This document shows positions 8,252-15,750 of a stretch of DNA of 22,951 nucleotides, one piece after another. Numbering within the stretch: the stretch's first letter is position 1; every line of letters starts with the position of its first letter. The notes below the pieces were generated by a model. The model was not told where the DNA came from. It did not search any database and was given only the letters and a program-made list of their open reading frames with translations. Source of the stretch: Blastocatellia bacterium UBA7656 (GTDB taxonomy: Bacteria > Acidobacteriota > Blastocatellia > UBA7656); the NCBI GenBank assembly GCA_002483445.1, contig DLHY01000006.1, positions 1-22,951 of the forward strand. The letters run 5' to 3'. The translations under genes and the position numbers were made by a program.

Positions 8252-8893
8252 CTATTTCTGCTCAGATTCCATTTCTAATTTGAAAATCTTCGCCCTTACA
8301 TCTCCGGCATCTGGCGCATTGGGCGCGGCAAGAAGATATAGCTTGAAGTTTCGGATTGCTTCTCCATGAAGCCCTAATATTACTTGCGCCATTCCCAGGT
8401 TGTAAGAAGCATCAGCCCACCACGGGGCGAGTTTGACAGCCTGTTCAAACTCTTCCCTTGCCTGCCCGATTTCTCCTGTGGTCTTTGCCTTCTTTGCAAT
8501 CGAAGTACCCAGCGCCAGGTGGCGCTCTGCCTCTTTCGGAATCGCTGGCGGTGGATTGATTTTCCGGGCAAGGTCGATGATTTTTTCCCTGAACGACTGA
8601 TCTTCTCTATCTTCCTGATCGAAATCGTCCGGAAATCGTTTTGGGTTGTAACCACACGAACGGGCAGGATACACCTTCTTCTGTAGCGCATTAGTATAAT
8701 GCCTCAGCGCCTCCTGCCACTTGCCTGCCTTTTCTGCGGCCTGCCCTCTGGCTTCTTCGCACGACGCCCAGCCATTTGATAAATGCAGGACGCGAGGATC
8801 GCATGGGTCTGTGTTCTGCGCCATCGCGAAGTTGACAGCAACAAGAAACAAAACAGGCAATATACCTGTCAATGAAAAACGAGTCTCAGTCAT
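8252..8893 (-). CDS. Exported TPR protein
   Basis: A 213-residue protein. MTETRFSLTGILPVLFLVAVNFAMA is a signal peptide, so the mature protein begins near QNTDPCD. Helical pairs of TPR type occur at about residues 49-70 (ARGQAAEKAGKWQEALRHYTNAL) and at 128-190 (ERHLALGTSIAKKA; AREEFEQAVKLAPWWADASYNLGMAQVILGLHGEAIRNF). Three cysteines lie in the N-terminal half. TPR proteins of this kind usually act as binding adaptors; no partner can be named. GGAGG sits 6-8 bases before the ATG. It follows the coiled-coil gene by 30 bases and is probably in one transcript with it. Confidence 0.78.
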   Translation of the reverse strand: MTETRFSLTGILPVLFLVAVNFAMAQNTDPCDPRVLHLSNGWASCEEARGQAAEKAGKWQEALRHYTNALQKKVYPARSCGYNPKRFPDDFDQEDREDQSFREKIIDLARKINPPPAIPKEAERHLALGTSIAKKAKTTGEIGQAREEFEQAVKLAPWWADASYNLGMAQVILGLHGEAIRNFKLYLLAAPNAPDAGDVRAKIFKLEMESEQK

Positions 8894-8923
8894 AGCAGCC
8901 TCCTCAGCCTGACGCTCAGCAAA

Positions 8924-9706
8924 TCAGGGCTTGGGTTTGGGCGCGGGCGGCGCCGTCGTCTTACGCCTGGAATTGAGTGGCATCTGGTGACCTGGTTGCT
9001 TCCACTCAGTTTGCCTTTCCTCCGGAGTCAAGGGTCTTACGCCAGTAGTGTCAACAACACTGGATATGCCTCCGGCATCCCCAAAATCGGGGCTGCTCCC
9101 GCCTCCTGAAACATACACAAGCTGATCCCAGGCCAAGCCTTTGTTGAAGCGTATCTGGCCACTCAGCAAACCTTGCCCTTTCTTCATGAAATCTTTGAGC
9201 GCAGGCCCCACCAACCATTTATCAACCTGCTTCGCTTTAGCCTGCATTCGTTGAACCAGGCGTTTCTTCTCTCTGGCATGTCGTTCTTCCAATTCTTTTC
9301 TTTCGGCGTTCAGTCTGGCGGCTTCCTGGTTGTAAGCATTATAAGCGGCCTGTTCATCAGGCAGGCGGAAAGTGCGGCGATTTATGTTATGGGTATGAAT
9401 TTTTTTATCTATGTCTTCCTCCTTCAGCCTCTGAGTCTTTGATGTTTCTATTAGCTCGTCATAAGAATCCGTCAATGGCTGCCAAACCCTGTCGAATTGG
9501 ATCTGCACCTTATCAGCTTGCGCTCTGACAGCCTCTTTCTCCCTGGGGTTCAGGCGCGAAGTCTGCTCAAGTTGTTTCATGAGGTCATGAAACCGGTCAA
9601 TCTCTGCTGGCAATGGAATCTCTTTCGGAGGCTCGCTTTGTTGAGATGAACGCGCCATCACAGCAATCACCAGAATGCTTAATGCTAACAACGCCGCTTT
9701 CTTCAT
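8924..9706 (-). CDS. Exported coiled-coil protein of unknown function
   Basis: About 260 residues from the ATG at 9706, preceded by GAGGAG at a normal distance. An in-frame start at 9754 would add 16 residues ahead of the signal sequence and is less likely. MKKAALLALSILVIAVMA is an export signal, with no lipoprotein cysteine. Residues 28-170 are charged and helical, with a long coiled coil (EQAAYNAYNQEAARLNAERK, then ELEERHAREKKRLVQRM). The C-terminal 80 residues are Gly/Ser/Pro-rich and end in a basic, proline-rich tail (RRKTTAPPAPKPKP) that could touch the cell wall. I do not recognise a family. A TATAAT-like -10 box and a direct-repeat box lie upstream. Confidence 0.75.
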   Translation of the reverse strand: MKKAALLALSILVIAVMARSSQQSEPPKEIPLPAEIDRFHDLMKQLEQTSRLNPREKEAVRAQADKVQIQFDRVWQPLTDSYDELIETSKTQRLKEEDIDKKIHTHNINRRTFRLPDEQAAYNAYNQEAARLNAERKELEERHAREKKRLVQRMQAKAKQVDKWLVGPALKDFMKKGQGLLSGQIRFNKGLAWDQLVYVSGGGSSPDFGDAGGISSVVDTTGVRPLTPEERQTEWKQPGHQMPLNSRRKTTAPPAPKPKP

Positions 9707-9852
9707 TTCTTCAACTCCTCGATTCTTCGGAAATCCATCATATCTGCGAATCAATGAATCACATCTCTTACCGTCCCTTCCTTACTACGGCGTTCCATCG
9801 CCTCAGAATAATAGGCGAACAGTTCGCATATAGTTTCCATAGTGTCTGGCCG

Positions 9853-9858
9853 ATTATA
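9853..9858 (-). promoter_or_regulatory. Candidate -10 box for the coiled-coil/TPR gene pair
   Basis: On the minus strand this reads TATAAT, about 150 bases before the ATG at 9706. No good -35 hexamer lies 16-18 bases upstream. That would fit a promoter needing an activator, such as one bound at the direct repeats at 9878-9898. The start point is not proven by sequence. Confidence 0.35.
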
Positions 9859-9877
9859 TAAAGATGAAAGGTGAAGT

Positions 9878-9898
9878 GAGTTAAGATCGAGTTAAGAT
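9878..9898. promoter_or_regulatory. Direct-repeat operator candidate (PhoP/OmpR-type spacing)
   Basis: GAGTTAAGAT occurs twice, at 9878-9887 and 9889-9898, with an 11-base period. On the minus strand this is CTTAAC, five bases, CTTAAC. OmpR/PhoB/PhoP-family regulators typically bind such head-to-tail half sites one helical turn apart. The box overlaps the stop codon of the OmpR-family regulator gene and lies about 20 bases upstream of the TATAAT at 9853-9858. It could let the regulator control the neighbouring exported-protein genes. This is inference from spacing. Confidence 0.4.
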
Positions 9899-10584
9899 TC
9901 GGACAAGTTTCGGTCGAGCCTGTAGCCCAGCCCTCGCACGCTCAGGATGTGCCTGGGGTTGTTCGGATCGTCTTCGAGTTTCCTGCGCAATGCGGCGATG
10001 TGCGTGTCTATGGCGCGATGAGTGACGTATACTTCCTCGCCCCAAACCTTATCCAAAAACTCGTCACGAGTGATGACCTGGCCCGCTCGCTCGAAGAGCA
10101 ATTCGAGCATATCGAACTCCTTGCGTGTAAGCTGGACTTCCGCCCCGTTCTTCACCACGCGACGGGATTGCGGGTCTATTTCGATATTTCCGAATTTGCA
10201 AGTAACGCGCGCGCGCGCGCCGCCTTTGTGGCGCAGCCCGACCTTGACGCGCGCCACCAGTTCGCGCAACGAAAAGGGCTTGGTCACATAATCATCCGCT
10301 CCCAACTCAAGCCCCAGGACGCGGTCAACTTCCTGCCCTCGCGCTGTGAGCATGATGATCCACAGGTCGGGCATCTCAGGTCGCAGCCTCCGGCACACCT
10401 CGAATCCGTTCATTCCCGGAAGCATCAGATCCAGCAACAACACGTCGGGCTGAAACTCGCGCGCCTTTTCAATAGCGATGCGTCCGTCCGAGGCTGACTC
10501 GATATCGAAACCCTCGAAGCTCATCTCGTCCCTGATCGCCATCACTATCGATGGCTCGTCTTCAACTATCAGAACGCGCGCCAT
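9892..10584 (-). CDS. OmpR/PhoB-family response regulator
   Basis: 230 residues from the ATG at 10584. A longer in-frame start at 10680 lies inside the kinase gene and is unlikely, because MARVLIVEDEPS is the natural receiver start. Receiver residues are present: acidic pocket Glu8/Asp9, phosphoacceptor Asp52 in LLLDLMLPG, Thr80 and Lys102 in TKPF. A linker at about 118-128 is followed by a winged-helix DNA-binding domain ending in RGLGYRL. It should activate or repress genes once phosphorylated by the kinase encoded just upstream. Its ATG overlaps the kinase 3' end by 23 bases, implying translational coupling. The linker is encoded by a (CG)n run at 10206-10220. Confidence 0.95.
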   Translation of the reverse strand: MARVLIVEDEPSIVMAIRDEMSFEGFDIESASDGRIAIEKAREFQPDVLLLDLMLPGMNGFEVCRRLRPEMPDLWIIMLTARGQEVDRVLGLELGADDYVTKPFSLRELVARVKVGLRHKGGARARVTCKFGNIEIDPQSRRVVKNGAEVQLTRKEFDMLELLFERAGQVITRDEFLDKVWGEEVYVTHRAIDTHIAALRRKLEDDPNNPRHILSVRGLGYRLDRNLSES

Positions 10585-12541
10585 GGTGTTCGTCTCCGCC
10601 CTTGATTGAAAGCCGCAAAGAGAAACGGCTGCCTTTGCCCGGGGCGCTTGTGACATCAACCCTCCCGCCGTGAGCTTCAACCGCTGCCTTCACAAGCGCA
10701 AGTCCAAGCCCTGCCCCTTTCACGTCCTGTTGGTCGCCGCGCCGCCCGCGATAAAACCTGTCGAATATGCGCGGCAGATCATCCCCGTCAATGCCTGGCC
10801 CAGCGTCACACACATCTATGCACACTTGATTTTCGTCAGCGCGAATCGTGACGGTGACACTAGCGCCAGACGGCGAATACTTGATGGCGTTGTCGAGCAG
10901 ATTCTCAATTGCATCCGTCATGATCGTTCTATCGAGTTGTAACTCCGGGATAACGCCCTCGGTTCGGGCTTCGAGACCGATGCCTCTTGCTTCGGCCTGA
11001 GACAGCAATCCGTTGATTGCCGCCTCAGTAACTTCGACAATAGAGGCGCGAGTGAAACTATAGCGTTTGCGCCCGACCTGTAAGGCCTGCGCCTCAAGCA
11101 GCCGATTGACGAGTCGTTCGAGGCGCTGTGTCTCTCGATCAATGGCGGCGTAATACTCACTTGTCGCTTCGGGTGTCGTGAGTCGCCCGCCCGTTATGCG
11201 CTCCATCAACAGGCGAATGCTCGTGAGCGGGCTTTTGAACTCGTGGCTCACCGCAGCGATGAATTCATTCTGCAAGCGCGCAAGCTCTATCTCTCGGCGC
11301 ACAACGTGTGCGGTCATCGCCAACCCGACAACCATCATCAGCACGAGCAGCAAAATGAGACCGAACCACAGCAATTGTTTTTGGCTGACCCATCCGGCGG
11401 TCGACGCGCCGTCAAAGATCATCTCCCATCCCGGAACCGCCCGCAGAGATTCTGAATGGAAAGGGTCGGAAGCGCTTCCCCACAATACACCCTCTTGCGC
11501 ATCGCGGATTACCGCAGTCAACGCCTGACCCGCCAGTATCGGGCCGACAACCTCATCAAGAAGCATTTGAAGGCGCTGCTGCCCAATAGCCAGTCCCCTC
11601 CACACATCGGGCTCTCGGTTCGAAGGCAGGCATAGTATCAGGTATGCGCTGTGTTCACCCCTCTCGAAGCTGTGTCTGGTCAGGTTTTGACTCGGAGGCG
11701 GCAACCTGCGCACAATGGTAGTTACGTCAGCCAGTTCCTCAAGATGGTCATCTTCCGTTGTCTCAATGCTCGATCCCGCGCTCAGTAGCAGATTATGAAG
11801 CTCTCTATCGTAGAAGCGCCGGGACTCATAGCTCAACCACCACTGCCCGCCACGCAGGCGCAGGATAGTCTCTTCGAGTAGTGGAATGAGCCGGGATCGT
11901 TTTTCATTCGGCAATCGCTCGACATAAGAACAGGCAACAAAAGCCATCGGCAACCCCATAGGCGTTATGCCTTCAGAGTCTCCCCATCTATCGGAGGCTA
12001 AGAGCGCCTCTGCCCCCGGATCGCCGCTTTGATAGCGAATGCGAGCCAGACCAAACTCAGCCCAATCGCGCAGCTTAGGCTCGATACTCGTAAGCTTGCC
12101 ATAAGCGATTGCTGCCTCGCGCAGACGTTGCTGCGCTTCAGCCATCTGCGCCTGCTCGATCAACGACTCGGTCTCTGGCGACCATTCCGTTTGCGAATTA
12201 TGCCAAAGCGATTGCTCATCAAAGTAAACCCGGTCCCGATGGAATGACAAGATACCATCGCGGCTTAATGAAAAAATAATCTTGTCTGATAGCTCCTGAC
12301 TCCCGTCATCGGCCCGACGCAACTCGCCTTCAAGCCTTTCCATAGCATTGGCGATAGCCCTATCAGCGAGACGTGATGCCTGCGCTTGCTGCTCGCGCAA
12401 TTGCTGCTCCCGCTCGATGCGCTCAACGTGAACGGCGCGCAATCCCAGCAGGGCGAGCGCAAAAGCAGGCATAGCGATGAGCAGACTGAAACTCAACCAC
12501 CACTTCCAGCCGATTTTAAGAGAGAGGGGTGGGAAGCGCAT
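10562..12541 (-). CDS. Sensor histidine kinase with large extracytoplasmic TPR-like sensor
   Basis: 659 residues. One membrane segment at about 14-36 and another at about 389-412 enclose roughly 350 extracytoplasmic residues. Within them, residues 124-185 look TPR-like (EAQQRLREAAIAYGKLTSIEP; EFGLARIRYQSGD). The cytoplasmic part carries the H box VSHEFKSPLTS with phosphoacceptor His433, the N box ENLLDNAIKYSP near 546-557, the G1 box DAGPGID (579-585), the F box IFDRFYRG and the G2 box GAGLGLAL (609-616). All catalytic motifs look intact. It should phosphorylate the overlapping OmpR-family regulator. No HAMP domain is obvious; a short helical linker joins the second membrane segment to the dimerisation helix. 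The signal sensed is unknown. Confidence 0.93.
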   Translation of the reverse strand: MRFPPLSLKIGWKWWLSFSLLIAMPAFALALLGLRAVHVERIEREQQLREQQAQASRLADRAIANAMERLEGELRRADDGSQELSDKIIFSLSRDGILSFHRDRVYFDEQSLWHNSQTEWSPETESLIEQAQMAEAQQRLREAAIAYGKLTSIEPKLRDWAEFGLARIRYQSGDPGAEALLASDRWGDSEGITPMGLPMAFVACSYVERLPNEKRSRLIPLLEETILRLRGGQWWLSYESRRFYDRELHNLLLSAGSSIETTEDDHLEELADVTTIVRRLPPPSQNLTRHSFERGEHSAYLILCLPSNREPDVWRGLAIGQQRLQMLLDEVVGPILAGQALTAVIRDAQEGVLWGSASDPFHSESLRAVPGWEMIFDGASTAGWVSQKQLLWFGLILLLVLMMVVGLAMTAHVVRREIELARLQNEFIAAVSHEFKSPLTSIRLLMERITGGRLTTPEATSEYYAAIDRETQRLERLVNRLLEAQALQVGRKRYSFTRASIVEVTEAAINGLLSQAEARGIGLEARTEGVIPELQLDRTIMTDAIENLLDNAIKYSPSGASVTVTIRADENQVCIDVCDAGPGIDGDDLPRIFDRFYRGRRGDQQDVKGAGLGLALVKAAVEAHGGRVDVTSAPGKGSRFSLRLSIKGGDEHHGARSDS

Positions 12542-12759
12542 AAATCCAAATCACTCCTTAAACTCGCGTAAGCATATTATGGGAGCGCCTAAAATGAAAC
12601 GTGTTGAGGTTGAGCCGTGTGCATTTATACTTGTAGAGCGATGCACAAATAGCTGATTCTGAGACCCGCTTGATATGAGTAGAAAGCTGCCCGACTTTGC
12701 CTTTTTTTCCGCCCCGGAGGCTTGGCTTTCAATGCAGCGGTCTATGAAATGGAGGCGCT
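12542..12759. promoter_or_regulatory. Divergent intergenic region, kinase and zinc-ribbon genes
   Basis: This 218-base gap separates two divergently read genes, so it should hold a promoter in each direction. AAGGAGTGA lies upstream of the kinase ATG on the minus strand, rather far from it, and a CATAAT-like -10 is further upstream. On the plus strand TTTATAC near 12625 could be a -10 box, and TGGAGG lies 5 bases before the ATG at 12760. No copy of the GAGTTAAGAT box was seen here. Confidence 0.35.
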
Positions 12760-13140
12760 ATGTTTATTTGTCCTGAGTGTGGAGAGGTCGGGAGTCTCAA
12801 TATCACCTCGGCCATCGATATCGAATACGACAGCCGCTCGGATGAGATATCTCTTCAACTGATCGAATGCTCGGCGTGCGGTTTTCGCGGCGTCGCCGTT
12901 TATGAAGAATCGCGTCGCGGCTCGCTCGACTCCGAATGCACGGATCACTACGGCTACAAAATGGATAAAGCAGAGATTGAATCGCTCATTGCGCTCATCT
13001 CGCGCTGCCCTCGACCGAGAGACGAGTCCTGCGCGTGCGAGACTCACAAAACCCTCAATCGCAGAAACGAGACCGGGCGATGGGATGCGCTTGATGATTT
13101 CAAAAACACGGGCTACTTCACGATGGAGCTTGCGCCATAA
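12760..13140 (+). CDS. Small zinc-ribbon protein of unknown function
   Basis: A 126-residue protein. CPEC (Cys4, Cys7) and CSAC (Cys37, Cys40) are two knuckles that should bind one zinc ion, giving a rubredoxin/zinc-ribbon-like fold over the first 45 residues. A second group of possible ligands (Cys83, Cys91, Cys93, His96) follows. The C-terminus (RWDALDDFKNTGYFTMELA) is acidic and aromatic. There is no signal or membrane segment, so it is probably cytoplasmic. TGGAGG lies 5 bases before the ATG. It is divergent from the kinase gene, and its last 23 bases overlap the end of the acyl-AMP ligase gene on the other strand. I do not recognise a named family. Confidence 0.78.
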   Translation: MFICPECGEVGSLNITSAIDIEYDSRSDEISLQLIECSACGFRGVAVYEESRRGSLDSECTDHYGYKMDKAEIESLIALISRCPRPRDESCACETHKTLNRRNETGRWDALDDFKNTGYFTMELAP

Positions 13141-14689
13141 GCGAACGATCAAGCAGGCGACGCAAGGCCGGATAATCGATCTTAGCGTTGTGCCGACTGT
13201 CTACCGGCAGGCGAGAGTAAATCCGTATCTCGTCAAGCGCGGCCCATGAAAGTTTTTCTTTGAGCGTGTTCAGTTCTTCTTCGCTCATTCGATCAACTTC
13301 AACGCACAGAACTCTGCGACCGCGATGCAAGGTGAACGCCGAGCGGCGAATCTGCGGAAAGGCGGTCGCCGCGCACTCGACCGCGAAAGGATAAATCACT
13401 CCGCGCTGATCTTTCACGCGGGCCGAGCATCGCCCCACGAGCCACAATCGCCCGCGCTCATCGAGATATCCCGCATCTCCCGTGCGATGCCACACGCGGC
13501 CATCAATATGAATCTTCGTCTCCGAATCGCCCTGCCGGTTGAGATAGCCTTTCAAAACATGATCGCCCGTGACGACGATCTCGCCCGTCTCTCCCGCTTC
13601 GAGGCTTTCGGTTTCAAACTCCGTTGAAGACTGATTCCACTGGTCGCGCACTACGCGCAGTTGAATTTCTTCGACGGGCAAACCCGCAATCAGACCGCGC
13701 CCGCTTATCTCTGCATCGAGGTCATCGCGCGAAATATCGCGGCAGGAAATTTCGGCTATCGGCTCGGCTTCGGTCGAGCCATAAACGGCGACTATCTCTG
13801 CGGAGGGCGCGACGCCTTGAAGTCGTTCGAGAAGTCGCGGGAAAACGGGCGCGCCTCCTGTAAAAATCTTTTTGAAGCTCGAAAGCCGCTCGCCCGATTG
13901 TTCGCAATGATCGACGACACGCTCAAGAAAGGCGGGCGATGCGGCTGTGCTTTGAGGCTGATGCTCGTGTATCTGCGAAATGACTTTTGCCGCATCGATG
14001 CGTCCGGGGAATCGAAGATCGACGTTCGGAATGATGCTCGTCACGCCTGAAGCGAGATTGGCGAGCGCGAACACTGGTAGAGTCACAAGATCGCTTTCTC
14101 CCGCCGTGAGTCGCAGCGTTCGCTCAAGCGCGGCGTGTTGAGCGAGCAAAAAGCCATGCCCTCGAACAGCCGCTTTAGGCGTCCCTGTGCTGCCGCTCGT
14201 GAAAGTGATGAGCGCAGGCGTGTCCGTATCACATCGGTGAATTTCCGTGTGCGGCTTCACGCTCTCGGCGCGCGACCAGCCAGCAGCGCCCGGTACGGGC
14301 AAACCGACCGCGAACTTAACGGGAATGCGCCTCAAGGCGGGCGAGACCAAACGGAGCAGATGCGCCTTCGAAGTCGCTATCAAAGCGGCGGGATTGAGCA
14401 GAGAGCAGCACTGCTCGATATGTTTTCTTCCCGCCGATGGATCGAGAAACATCGCTACCGCCCCGACTCGAAAGAGCGCGGTCAGGATGATGTAAAGCTC
14501 CGCCGACACGGGGCAGAAAACCAGAACTGCATCGCCCGGTTCGATGCCTGATCGCTTCAACAACGCGGCACCGCGGCTCGACTCGATTTCAAGTTCAGCG
14601 AAAGTGAGCGTCCCGCGATGCGCATCGATGATGGCCGCCGCGCGGGGTCGCGTCTGTGCATGATCGCGAAGAATTTCAGTGATGTTCAT
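13118..14689 (-). CDS. Acyl-AMP ligase / acyl-CoA synthetase, OleC-like
   Basis: A 523-residue ANL-superfamily adenylating enzyme. Motifs: the P-loop TSGSTGTPK (164-172), AVYGSTEAEP (301-310), HRTGDAGYLDERGRLWLVGR (401-420) with the ribose-binding Asp405, and the C-terminal catalytic Lys503 in NAKIDY. It should activate a carboxylate with ATP to an acyl-AMP and pass it on. The layout resembles OleC-type ligases of long-chain hydrocarbon synthesis, in which a beta-lactone can form, but no OleA, OleB or OleD is nearby. The substrate could be a fatty acid or the carboxylate of an aminocarboxypropyl lipid head group. It is the last gene of a six-gene operon. Its ribosome binding site seems to come from a heptamer repeat at 14698-14711. 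Its 3' end overlaps the convergent zinc-ribbon gene by 23 bases. Confidence 0.88.
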   Translation of the reverse strand: MNITEILRDHAQTRPRAAAIIDAHRGTLTFAELEIESSRGAALLKRSGIEPGDAVLVFCPVSAELYIILTALFRVGAVAMFLDPSAGRKHIEQCCSLLNPAALIATSKAHLLRLVSPALRRIPVKFAVGLPVPGAAGWSRAESVKPHTEIHRCDTDTPALITFTSGSTGTPKAAVRGHGFLLAQHAALERTLRLTAGESDLVTLPVFALANLASGVTSIIPNVDLRFPGRIDAAKVISQIHEHQPQSTAASPAFLERVVDHCEQSGERLSSFKKIFTGGAPVFPRLLERLQGVAPSAEIVAVYGSTEAEPIAEISCRDISRDDLDAEISGRGLIAGLPVEEIQLRVVRDQWNQSSTEFETESLEAGETGEIVVTGDHVLKGYLNRQGDSETKIHIDGRVWHRTGDAGYLDERGRLWLVGRCSARVKDQRGVIYPFAVECAATAFPQIRRSAFTLHRGRRVLCVEVDRMSEEELNTLKEKLSWAALDEIRIYSRLPVDSRHNAKIDYPALRRLLDRSLMAQAPS

Positions 14690-14697
14690 AAATTCGT

Positions 14698-14774
14698 CCT
14701 TTGTCCTTTGTCAGTAGTCAGTAGTCAGTTGTCGGTGGCTTGCAACGGACTATGGACAACGGACAACGGACAGC
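14698..14774. repeat. Array of eleven phased heptamers forming an imperfect inverted repeat
   Basis: 77 bases divide exactly into eleven 7-base units: CCTTTGT twice, CAGTAGT twice, CAGTTGT, CGGTGGC, TTGCAAC, GGACTAT, GGACAAC twice and GGACAGC. Bases 14698-14721 pair with 14746-14769 at 19 of 24 positions, so the RNA could fold into a hairpin. The array lies between the GNAT and ligase genes. It supplies the last 16 GNAT codons and the stop, and an AAAGGAC heptamer placed as a Shine-Dalgarno site for the ligase. It resembles the short tandemly repeated repetitive (STRR) heptamers of cyanobacteria. Confidence 0.85.
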
Positions 14775-15744
14775 CAAACAGCGCGTATCGGCGAATCACG
14801 CGGGCATATCGATTGCTGATCCTGCGCGAGTTGTTCGAGTCGCTCATCAGCGCGTGAATCGCCCGCCGGTAGCCCGTCTCTGCGGCGACCTTCTGACAGC
14901 GATCCGCAAGCAAACTGCCAAGCCCTTCATTCGCAAATTCAGGCGCGACTGCAAGCGTCTTTATGATGATCGTGTCTATCTGCTGACCTCGCGCCGCCTG
15001 CATCGCGTCGGGCAGAGCGAACAGGAAACCGAGTGGGCGGCCATCGATTTCGGCTATCAAGCATAGCTCCTCTTTTATGTGCGATCTCACAGGCTCGTAC
15101 TGAGCGATGAAATTCTCTTCATCGATTGGGGTGTAGAGAAAACTCTTGCGAAAGCTGACGGCGACGACTGAATGAATGCGCGAAAGCTCTTCTTTGAACT
15201 CATCCGTTCGCATCGGCCTGACGGAGACGCCGAGCGTTCGCAGACGCGCTTCGATGGAATCAGCGCGCGGATCGCGTCTACTCAAATCTTCGTTGAGGGC
15301 CGAAGAGTAACCGGCGATTTGAACGAAGCCGCTCTGCTCGAAATGCGCGGGCCAGTCTTCGGGGTTGTCAGGCTCAAGAAAAAATCGCGCCTCCGCGCCT
15401 CGCTCCGTTATCAATCGATAACGCCGCCACGTGTTGCCATCGATGGGGCCGATTGCAATCGAGCATCCGCGACGGGCAAGCTCTCGTCGCGCTTCCTGCA
15501 AAAGCTTTCGCGCAGACTCGGCGCATCTCGCCGCATAGTGGCCGATCAACCCGACTCGCTGCCCCGCCATCGCGGGCGCGTCCGTCCACCATAACGAACA
15601 TCGCGCTTTCACACGGCCTTTGTCGACAGCGATCCAGTGAGCGTCGGCTTTATGACGGGCAATCGCGTCGCGGCTCAACTCGCTCGAAGCGGCGCAAAAG
15701 GCGTCGAGCGATTCCTCGTTTTTGACTTCGATCAGTTCGATCAT
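14725..15744 (-). CDS. GNAT-type N-acyltransferase with repeat-derived tail
   Basis: A 339-residue protein of two GNAT-like halves. The C-terminal half has the acetyl-CoA-binding pattern IKTLAVAPEF followed by NEGLGSLLA (262-280), then HALMSDSNNSRRISNRY (297-313), the usual end of the GNAT fold. The N-terminal half (about 1-150) is a degenerate GNAT-like domain (GSI/AIGPIDGNTWRRYR). It should acylate an amine using an acyl donor. In this operon a likely acceptor is the amino group that the BtaA-like enzyme installs, but this is inference. Residues 324-339 (GCPLSVVHSPLQATDN) are encoded entirely by the heptamer array, so the original C-terminus was replaced or extended. It starts 6 bases after the preceding gene. 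Confidence 0.83.
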   Translation of the reverse strand: MIELIEVKNEESLDAFCAASSELSRDAIARHKADAHWIAVDKGRVKARCSLWWTDAPAMAGQRVGLIGHYAARCAESARKLLQEARRELARRGCSIAIGPIDGNTWRRYRLITERGAEARFFLEPDNPEDWPAHFEQSGFVQIAGYSSALNEDLSRRDPRADSIEARLRTLGVSVRPMRTDEFKEELSRIHSVVAVSFRKSFLYTPIDEENFIAQYEPVRSHIKEELCLIAEIDGRPLGFLFALPDAMQAARGQQIDTIIIKTLAVAPEFANEGLGSLLADRCQKVAAETGYRRAIHALMSDSNNSRRISNRYARVIRRYALFGCPLSVVHSPLQATDN

Positions 15745-15750
15745 TATGCT

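Noticed and set aside
9815..9827. GCGAAC, A, GTTCGC palindrome as a LexA box
   Set aside because: Known LexA boxes of this type have four bases between GAAC and GTTC; here there is one. No SOS gene is nearby.
12592..12654. Twenty-codon open frame upstream of the zinc-ribbon gene
   Set aside because: No ribosome binding site and no leader-peptide features such as runs of one amino acid or a following terminator.
14698..14774. Heptamer array considered as a CRISPR
   Set aside because: Units are 7 bases, contiguous and without spacers; no cas genes are present.
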